Below, piece after piece: positions 58,659 to 64,000 of a DNA stretch of 64,000 bases. The stretch is taken from NCBI GenBank assembly GCA_963664035.2, contig OY760867.2:2046001-2110000 (forward strand), written 5' to 3'. The notes below the pieces were generated by a model, which saw only the letters and a list, made by a program, of their open reading frames with translations, did not search any database and was not told the DNA's origin. The stretch comes from G958296245 sp963664035 (GTDB lineage Bacteria > Chloroflexota > Dehalococcoidia > Lucifugimonadales > G958296245). Within the stretch, counting starts at the first letter, position 1. Every line of letters starts with the position of its first letter. The translations under genes were made by a program, and so were the position numbers.

Positions 58659-59657
58659 CTAGTCGGCGTCCTTGAGGAACGACATCATCCCCCGGAGCTC
58701 CTTGCCGACGCTCTCGATGGGGTGCTCGGCGTTCTCCTTGCGCATCTGCATGAAGCGGTGGCGGCCCTCGTCGTTCTCGGCGATCCACTCCCGGGCGAAG
58801 TCGCCGTTCTGGACCGCTTCCAGCACCTTTTTCATGTTCTGCTTCACGCGCTCGTCGATCACGACGGGCCCGCGCGAGTAGTCGCCGTACTCCGCCGTGT
58901 CGCTGACCGAGTAGCGCATGTACTCCATGCCGCCCTGGTATAGCAGGTCGACGATCAGCTTCAGCTCGTGCATGCACTCGAAGTAGGCCGACTCCGGCTG
59001 GTACCCCGCCTCGACCAGCGTCTCGAACCCCGCCTTGATCAGCGCAGTGACGCCGCCGCAGAGGATCGTCTGCTCGCCGAACAGGTCGGTCTCGGTCTCC
59101 TCCTTGAAGGTCGTGTCCAGCACGCCGGCGCGGGCGCATCCGACGCCTCTCGCGTATGCGAGCCCCAGGTCGTGGGCCATGCCGGAGGCGTCCTGGTGCA
59201 CCGCCAGCAGCCCGGGCACCCCGGAGCCGCGCGTGAAGACCTCGCGCATGCGGTGGCCTGGCGCCTTCGGCGCGACCATCGACACGTCCACCGTGTCGGG
59301 CGCGACGATAGTCTCATAGTGGATGTTGAAGCCGTGCGCGAACATCAGCGTCTTGCCGGCGCCCACGTGCGGCGAGATCGACTCGCGGTACACCTCGGCC
59401 ATCATGTGGTCGGGGATGAGCATCATGACTATGTCGGAGTCCCGGGCGGCGTCGGCGACGAGCTCCACCCGGAGGCCGTCGCCCTCCGCCTTCTCCCTGC
59501 TGCTACTGCCCTCGTACAGGCCGACCACCACGTCGACCCCGCTGTCCTTCAGGTTGAGGGCGTGGGCGTGGCCCTGGCTGCCGTAGCCGATCACCCCCAC
59601 GGTCTTGCCGTCGAGCAGGGACATGTCCGCGTCGTTCTCGTAGTACATCTTTGCCAT
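58659..59657 (-). CDS. ilvC: Ketol-acid reductoisomerase (class I)
   Basis: 332 residues, the short class I KARI. GVIGYGSQGHAHALNLKDSG is the Rossmann loop, followed by the VAPKAPGHRMREVF region and the helical knot with DLFGEQTILCGG and the metal-binding ETLVEAGYQPESAYFE. It makes dihydroxy-isovalerate and -methylvalerate with NAD(P)H. Third gene after the T-box leader. The AKMYYENDAD opening is common in Firmicutes/Chloroflexi enzymes. Confidence 0.97.
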   Translation of the reverse strand: MAKMYYENDADMSLLDGKTVGVIGYGSQGHAHALNLKDSGVDVVVGLYEGSSSREKAEGDGLRVELVADAARDSDIVMMLIPDHMMAEVYRESISPHVGAGKTLMFAHGFNIHYETIVAPDTVDVSMVAPKAPGHRMREVFTRGSGVPGLLAVHQDASGMAHDLGLAYARGVGCARAGVLDTTFKEETETDLFGEQTILCGGVTALIKAGFETLVEAGYQPESAYFECMHELKLIVDLLYQGGMEYMRYSVSDTAEYGDYSRGPVVIDERVKQNMKKVLEAVQNGDFAREWIAENDEGRHRFMQMRKENAEHPIESVGKELRGMMSFLKDAD

Positions 59658-59685
59658 TGTTCGCGTCCTCTCCGATTTCTCTACT

Positions 59686-60240
59686 TTATACCGACGATGC
59701 TTCGCCCCAGTCCACGCGGGTCGCGGCCCGCCGCGTCCTGCTGTCCGCCCCGCGGTTCATCGCTATCGTACCGGTCCTCATCACCTCCACGACCCCGAAG
59801 CCCCTGAGCAGGGACTGGAGGGAGTCGACCTTGTCCTCGTCTCCGCTGACCTCCACGACCAGCGTGTCGGAGGCCACGTCCACGATGTGCGCCCGGAAGA
59901 TGTGGACGATCTGCATGATCTCGCTGCGCGTCTGCACGTTGGCCTTGACCTTTATCAGCGCGAGCTCGCGTGAGACGATGTTCTGGTCCGAGATGTCCGA
60001 GACCCTGATCACGTCGATCAGCTTGTGCAGGTGCTTGGTCATCTGCTCGACGACCAGCTCGTCGCCCTCGACGACGAAGGTCATGCGCGACAGGTTGGGC
60101 TCCTCGCTGTGGCCCACCGCGAGGCTGGCTATGTTGAAGCCGCGGCGCCTGAACATGCTCGATATGCGGTTCAGGACGCCGGGCTTGTCCTGCACCAGCG
60201 CCGTTATCGTGTGCCTGGGAACGCCCCCGTTGGTACTCAT
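59686..60240 (-). CDS. ilvN: Acetolactate synthase, small regulatory subunit
   Basis: 184 residues. The N-terminal ACT domain starts HTITALVQDKPGVLNRISSMFRRRGFN, the valine-sensing signature, and the C-terminal half (~80-175) is the ALS_ss_C domain. It activates the large subunit and confers feedback inhibition. Its ATG overlaps the ilvB stop by 4 bp (ATGA), ensuring coupled translation. Confidence 0.95.
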   Translation of the reverse strand: MSTNGGVPRHTITALVQDKPGVLNRISSMFRRRGFNIASLAVGHSEEPNLSRMTFVVEGDELVVEQMTKHLHKLIDVIRVSDISDQNIVSRELALIKVKANVQTRSEIMQIVHIFRAHIVDVASDTLVVEVSGDEDKVDSLQSLLRGFGVVEVMRTGTIAMNRGADSRTRRAATRVDWGEASSV

Positions 60241-61931
60241 AGGCGCACCCCCTCAGGTATCGGCTCCTCTATCAGGTCGTCTATCGTCTGGCCCGCCGGG
60301 ATCATCGGGTAGACGTTCTCCTCCTCCTCGACCACGAAGTCGACGATGGCCGGGCCGTCGTAGTCCATCGCCTGCATTATGGCCGACCTGACCTGCGTCT
60401 TGTCGGTGACGCGGATGCCCAGCATCCCGAAGGCTTCGGCCAGCTTCACGAAGTCCGGGTTGTGGGAGTAGCCCGTCGCCACGTAGCTCTTGTGGTAGAA
60501 GAACTCCTGCCACTGCCGGACCATCCCGAGGAAGGAGTTGTTGATGATGGCGAACTTCACGGGGATCTTGTTCTCCACCAGCGTCGCCAGCTCGGCCATG
60601 GTCATCTGGAAGCCGCCGTCGCCGGCGACGGACCAGACCACCTTGTCGGGCCTGCCGACCTGCGCCCCCATCGCGCCCGGCACCTCGTAGCCCATCGCGC
60701 CCGAGCCCCCGGAGGTTACCAGGCTGCGCGGGTGCCTGTAGGTGTAGTGCTGGGCCGCCCACATCTGGTGCTGTCCGACGCCTGTTACCACGATGGCCTC
60801 GCCGTTGGTGGCCTCCGAGAGCTCCTTGACCACGAACTGCGGGATCAGCTTGTCGGTGTCGCGCACCAGCATCGACGGATGGTCCCGCTTCAGGTCCTCT
60901 ATCCGCTGGACCCACTCGAGGTGGGTGGCGGGCTTGACGCGCCTGTTCAGATCGCGCAGCACCAGCTTGAGGTCCCCGACTATGGGCACGTCCACCTTGA
61001 CGTTCTTGCCTATCTCCGACGGGTCGATCTCGACGTGTATCTTCTTCGAGCCGATGGCGAACGCGGAAGTCTTGCCCGTGATCCTGTCGTCGAAGCGCAT
61101 ACCCAGGGCTATCAGCAGGTCGGCCTCCTCTATCGCCAGGCTGGCGTAGGCCATGCCGTGCATGCCGGGCATACCGACGCAGAGCAGATGGTCGTCCGGG
61201 AACGAGCTTATGCCCAGCAGCGTCGTTATCACGGGGATCTGCGCCTTCTCCGCCAGCTCCCGCACCTCGTCGTAGGCCTGGGAGATGATGATGCCGTGGC
61301 CCGCCAGGATTACGGGCCTCTGGGCCTGCGCGATCAGCTTGGCGGCCCTCTTTACCTGGGAGGGGTGTCCCTCCAGCGTCGGCTTGTAGCCCGGCAGGTC
61401 CACGTCGTCGGGGTAGACGAACTCGGCTTCCTCCATGAACACGTCCTTGGGGATGTCCACCAGGACGGGGCCTGGCCTCCCGGTGCTGGCGATGTGGAAG
61501 GCCTCCTTGATTGCGCGGGGGATGTCCGCCGCGTTCATCACGAGGTAGTTGTGCTTGGTGATGGGCAGCGTGATGCCGGTCGTGTCGGTCTCCTGGAAGG
61601 CGTCGCTGCCGATGGAGGCGCGCGACACCTGGCCGGTGACGATGACCATCGGCACCGAGTCCATCTGCGCGGTGGCTATGCCGGTTACGAGGTTGGTGGC
61701 GCCCGGCCCCGACGTGGCCCACGCGACGCCCGGCTTGCCGGTGACGCGGCCGTAGCCGTCGGCGGCGTGGGCGGCGCCCTGCTCGTGCCGCACGAGGATG
61801 TGCCGTAGCTGCGGGTACTCGGGCAGGGTCTGGTAGAGGGGCAGGATGGCGCCTCCGGGGAGGCCGAAGATGACCTCCACGCCCTCCCTCAGCAGGCTCT
61901 CGCATACGATCTGCGATCCGTTCAGCCTCAT
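60237..61931 (-). CDS. ilvB: Acetolactate synthase, catalytic subunit
   Basis: 564 residues, ThDP-dependent. RHEQGAAHAADGYGRVTG contains the catalytic Glu, followed by SGPGATNLVTGIATA; FAD-binding middle domain; GDGGFQMTMAEL...NNSFLGMVRQWQ is the ThDP motif. Forms acetolactate or acetohydroxybutyrate, the first shared step to Val, Leu and Ile. AGGAGAG before the ATG. First gene after the T-box terminator. Confidence 0.97.
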   Translation of the reverse strand: MRLNGSQIVCESLLREGVEVIFGLPGGAILPLYQTLPEYPQLRHILVRHEQGAAHAADGYGRVTGKPGVAWATSGPGATNLVTGIATAQMDSVPMVIVTGQVSRASIGSDAFQETDTTGITLPITKHNYLVMNAADIPRAIKEAFHIASTGRPGPVLVDIPKDVFMEEAEFVYPDDVDLPGYKPTLEGHPSQVKRAAKLIAQAQRPVILAGHGIIISQAYDEVRELAEKAQIPVITTLLGISSFPDDHLLCVGMPGMHGMAYASLAIEEADLLIALGMRFDDRITGKTSAFAIGSKKIHVEIDPSEIGKNVKVDVPIVGDLKLVLRDLNRRVKPATHLEWVQRIEDLKRDHPSMLVRDTDKLIPQFVVKELSEATNGEAIVVTGVGQHQMWAAQHYTYRHPRSLVTSGGSGAMGYEVPGAMGAQVGRPDKVVWSVAGDGGFQMTMAELATLVENKIPVKFAIINNSFLGMVRQWQEFFYHKSYVATGYSHNPDFVKLAEAFGMLGIRVTDKTQVRSAIMQAMDYDGPAIVDFVVEEEENVYPMIPAGQTIDDLIEEPIPEGVRL

Positions 61932-61967
61932 GTCTTGCTCTCCTCTTTAGGCCGCTGGTTCGCGGCA

Positions 61968-61999
61968 ACAAAAAATCCCGTCACACAATGGGACGGGAT
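61968..61999 (-). terminator. T-box controlled terminator upstream of ilvB
   Basis: In the mRNA, stem AUCCCGUC/GACGGGAU with a 9-nt loop, then a run of U residues. Mutually exclusive with the antiterminator formed by the GGUGGUACC segment. Confidence 0.9.
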
Positions 62000-62287
62000 G
62001 TCAGTCTCGTGGTACCACCCAGATTACCCCGGCGCAAGCCGGGGTCTCTCGAAGGCTGTAACGGCGCCGACCGCCCGACCCTACAGCGCTGGAGCCTGGA
62101 GTACGAAGCGCGCAGAACACATTGTATCCTGTGTGTCCTGCATACGCCTACCTCCTGGCTACGCCTTTCGGGCGGGGTGCTCAGGGACGAGTTCGCGAAC
62201 GGCGCCGGTTCCCACTCCACCGGCTCTCTGCGGCCTGCCCGCTACTACTTCCCTTCGAAGCATCGGTACGATTCATGCTTGCAGAGG
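61968..62287 (-). promoter_or_regulatory. T-box leader, leucine type (CUC specifier)
   Basis: About 320-nt leader. Stem I features are seen: AGUAGUA after AGGGA, the AGAGAGC bulge region and a GGUGGAG...GGGAACC distal loop. On the returning strand GAACUCG followed by UCCCU closes AGGGA/UCCCU, which places CUC (62189-62191) as specifier, i.e. tRNA-Leu(GAG). Downstream come a GC-rich hairpin (62026-62045), the T-box UGGGUGGUACCACGAGA (62005-62021 region) and the terminator. Uncharged tRNA-Leu should stabilise the antiterminator and switch on ilvBNC-leuAC. Confidence 0.88.
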
Positions 62288-62293
62288 AACTTC

Positions 62294-62323
62294 ATGGTAT
62301 CACGGCGCGCCGATTTCTGTCAA
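62294..62323 (-). promoter_or_regulatory. Promoter of the ilv-leu operon
   Basis: TTGACA (62318-62323), 18-nt spacer, TACCAT preceded by TGA (62294-62299); predicted +1 near 62287. Confidence 0.78.
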
Positions 62324-62390
62324 ATCCGTCTCGTCCCGGCCCCGGCAGGCGTGCCTTCCAAATGGCGGTGACGCTCTACGGTAAGGGGGA

Positions 62391-62411
62391 GGGCTGGTTT
62401 GAAACCAGCCC
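62391..62411. repeat. Perfect 21-bp palindrome
   Basis: GGGCTGGTTT-G-AAACCAGCCC, followed by CCTACGGGG. A REP-like element in the gap between the ilv promoter and the epimerase gene. Confidence 0.65.
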
Positions 62412-62473
62412 CTACGGGGTGACGGCCGATTGATATGGCGCTGAACCTGAAGGTGGGGGATTTGGGTTGCGGA

Positions 62474-62503
62474 TTGCGGAGCCTGCGGCGGCGGGCATAG
62501 AAT
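62474..62503 (+). promoter_or_regulatory. Promoter of the epimerase gene
   Basis: TTGCGG (62474-62479), 18-nt spacer, TAGAAT (62498-62503); predicted +1 near 62510, leader about 34 nt. Confidence 0.5.
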
Positions 62504-62543
62504 GTGCGGCGGGCGGCCCCGGTGGGGCCGCGGAGGGTTTGCC

Positions 62544-63293
62544 GTGAACGTACTCGTACTTGGCGCAGCCGGGATGCTGGGGCCGCACGTGGTGAAGGCG
62601 CTGGAGGGCGAGCACAGCCTCCGCCTGACGGACATAGGCGCTGCCCCGGTAACGGACCACGAGTACCTGCGGGTGGACGCGGGCGACCTCGACCAGGTCG
62701 TTGCCGCCGCGGAGGGGATGGACGCCATAGTCAACCTGTCGGTGCTCAGGCAGGACCCGCAGCTTGCCTTCGACGTGAGCGCCAGGGGCTGCTACAACAT
62801 GATGACGGCGGCGGTCGAGCACGGCATCGACCGGGTGATCAACACCGGGCCCCACTTCACCATCACCGGCCCTTCCTTCGAGCTGTTCGACCACGGCATC
62901 ACCGGCGACGTTACCTCCCAGTCCGGCACTGGCCTATACGCCCTCACGAAGTCGCTGGGGCAGGAGATCTGCAGGGTGTTCACCGAGCGCCACGACATCT
63001 CTGTCATGACGCTGCTGTTCTACAACTTCAGGGACGTGGACGACCACTCGGCCGACGGGCAGGACTTCACCCCGTACTCGGTATCCTGGCAGGACGCTGG
63101 CGCCGCCTTCGCCGCCGCCCTCGCGACGGACCCGGCCACGCTTCCGTCCAGGTGCGAGGCGTTCCTGATACTCGCCGACCTGCCGCACGGCAAGTTCAGC
63201 AACGAGAAGGCGAAGCGGCTGTTGGGCTGGCAGCCGGTCCACAGCCTGGAGCAGTTCTGGAAGAAGGGCGCGCCCAGCCGCCAGTCGCCGTAG
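62544..63293 (+). CDS. NAD-dependent epimerase/dehydratase-family protein (extended SDR)
   Basis: 249 residues. MNVLVLGAAGMLGPHV is the GxxGxxG-type Rossmann loop. The usual YxxxK lies in LYALTKSLGQEI (Tyr-Ala-Leu-Thr-Lys), with Thr in TGPHFTITGPS as Ser/Thr counterpart. A C-terminal LLGWQPVHSLEQFW segment is typical of nucleotide-sugar epimerases. Shorter than typical epimerases (~310). The substrate is unknown. GTG start at 62544 with GGAGGG 7 nt upstream. Confidence 0.85.
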   Translation: MNVLVLGAAGMLGPHVVKALEGEHSLRLTDIGAAPVTDHEYLRVDAGDLDQVVAAAEGMDAIVNLSVLRQDPQLAFDVSARGCYNMMTAAVEHGIDRVINTGPHFTITGPSFELFDHGITGDVTSQSGTGLYALTKSLGQEICRVFTERHDISVMTLLFYNFRDVDDHSADGQDFTPYSVSWQDAGAAFAAALATDPATLPSRCEAFLILADLPHGKFSNEKAKRLLGWQPVHSLEQFWKKGAPSRQSP

Positions 63294-63371
63294 GGTAGGG
63301 CGCTCGCGAGAACCTGTTTCAGGACCCTCGATTCCCCCTCATCCCTTCGACATGCTCAGGGCAGGCTCTAA

Positions 63372-63395
63372 CCTTCTCCCACATAGGGGAGAAGG
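63372..63395. repeat. Short palindromic repeat, second member
   Basis: CCTTCTCCC-ACATAG-GGGAGAAGG, with TAA before and GATT after, as in the copy at 24085-24105. The surrounding 63296-63437 gap also carries a GTAAGGGACGCCCTAC palindrome-like string related to the element at 5760-5812; no gene is seen there. Confidence 0.65.
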
Positions 63396-63437
63396 GATTA
63401 AAAGTAAGTTCTGCCTCGTAAGGGACGCCCTACGGTC

Positions 63438-64000
63438 TTATTCCCCCACCGTCCAGCGGTCGAGGCGCCACCACCAGTGGGCGTCCGAGCGGAACAGCGG
63501 CTGGACGTAGACCTCCCCCAGGCTGCCCGCCGCGGGGGCGCTGCGCCTGCCGGGTGTATCGAAGCCCGGCACGTACACCGACGAGGCGTAGAGGTGCAGC
63601 GTAGCGGCGGCGCTTACCGGGACCACCGGCAGGCCGCGCGCGAGGTTGTCGCTGATCCGGACGCCTATGGGCCGCCGCTCTTCGGACAGGGAGGTCGTCA
63701 GCGCCCTATCTATGAGGCTGTCAAGCTCCGGGTGGGCGTAGCCGTTCGGATTCGCGCCCTGCGAGTGGAACTGCACGTACATCCCCGAATCGACGAAGGG
63801 CGTCCAGCCGCCGGCGCGCGCAATGTCGTAGCCGCCGCCGTAGTAGACGCCGATCCAGCTTGGCGTGTCCATGATCTCGTACTCGAGCTTCAACCCCGCC
63901 TCCAGGAGCATCCCGCGCTCCGTCTCGATCTGGTCGGAGGCGGCGCCGGGGGCCGCGGCGTAGCTCGGCGTCTTCACGGCCACGCTCCGGTCGAACTGCC
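63438..64000 (-). CDS. C-terminal part of an SBP_bac_5-type ABC substrate-binding protein
   Basis: The reading frame is open from the right edge of the window to the stop at 63438, 187 residues. AGLKLEYEIMD, YDIARAGGWTPFVDSG and HPELDSLIDRALTTS are the usual C-lobe features of peptide/nickel binding proteins, and VPVVPVSAAAT-like text precedes the final strands. The N-terminal half, including any lipobox, is beyond the window. The other family member at 25158-26933 is not a close duplicate. No permease is visible here. Confidence 0.8.
   Translation of the reverse strand, partial: QFDRSVAVKTPSYAAAPGAASDQIETERGMLLEAGLKLEYEIMDTPSWIGVYYGGGYDIARAGGWTPFVDSGMYVQFHSQGANPNGYAHPELDSLIDRALTTSLSEERRPIGVRISDNLARGLPVVPVSAAATLHLYASSVYVPGFDTPGRRSAPAAGSLGEVYVQPLFRSDAHWWWRLDRWTVGE

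Overview
The window is about 64 kb of high G+C bacterial DNA. It most resembles a member of the Chloroflexota (Dehalococcoidia/SAR202-like). That is an inference from gene families and overall style (FabL-type enoyl reductase beside paired MaoC dehydratases, Rex, a proofreading-deficient DNA polymerase I, lipoprotein-rich ABC transporters, TTGACA/TANNAT promoters); no rRNA or other phylogenetic marker is present to settle it. No rRNA or tRNA gene, CRISPR array or complete insertion sequence was seen.

Left third (1-14.6 kb). A truncated NHL-propeller gene is followed by a fatty-acid elongation operon (two MaoC dehydratases, plsX, fabG, fabL), then a convergent Fe-S pair (ygfZ, erpA). Next comes an accessory region. 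It holds a 1241-residue lipoprotein with a collagen-like stalk and eight Cache-like units, divergent from an NCS2-type permease fused to an ATPase-like domain. After these lie two nearly identical Uma2 nuclease genes separated by a remnant of a substrate-binding-protein gene, and one intact copy of such a gene.

Middle (14.6-43.5 kb). This part is mostly core and metabolic: mutS, a sugar-related trio (glycoside-hydrolase-like protein, Gfo/Idh/MocA oxidoreductase, iron alcohol dehydrogenase), a stand-alone RAM domain, an orphan AbrB antitoxin with a vestigial toxin, and a peptide ABC transporter without ATPases followed by a frameshifted methyltransferase. Then come prfB with a programmed frameshift, a phosphohexomutase, hicAB, polA, an RRM protein, a phosphodiesterase/metalloprotease pair, an oxidoreductase, a coiled-coil nuclease-like protein, a DUF503 protein, trpD, ribF and tyrS.

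Right third (43.5-64 kb). A single 5.1 kb gene for a helicase-nuclease fusion with visibly lower G+C sits between tyrS and rex and is a candidate defence gene. Citrate synthase, a small zinc-ribbon protein, a MidA-like methyltransferase and trmI follow. A long leftward branched-chain amino-acid operon then starts at a leucine-type T-box leader near 62.29 kb: ilvB, ilvN, ilvC, a small membrane protein, an alpha/beta hydrolase, leuA, leuC, a HEPN-like protein, and a peroxiredoxin whose catalytic cysteine codon is replaced by in-frame UGA with a SECIS-like hairpin just downstream. That last gene is a strong selenoprotein candidate and the most notable item here.

Transcription signals recur in a consistent form: TTGACA/TTGACT-like -35 boxes 17-18 nt from TANNAT-like -10 boxes, extended TGN -10 boxes, and at least four genes where a -10 box lies exactly 6 nt before the start codon, which predicts leaderless mRNAs.
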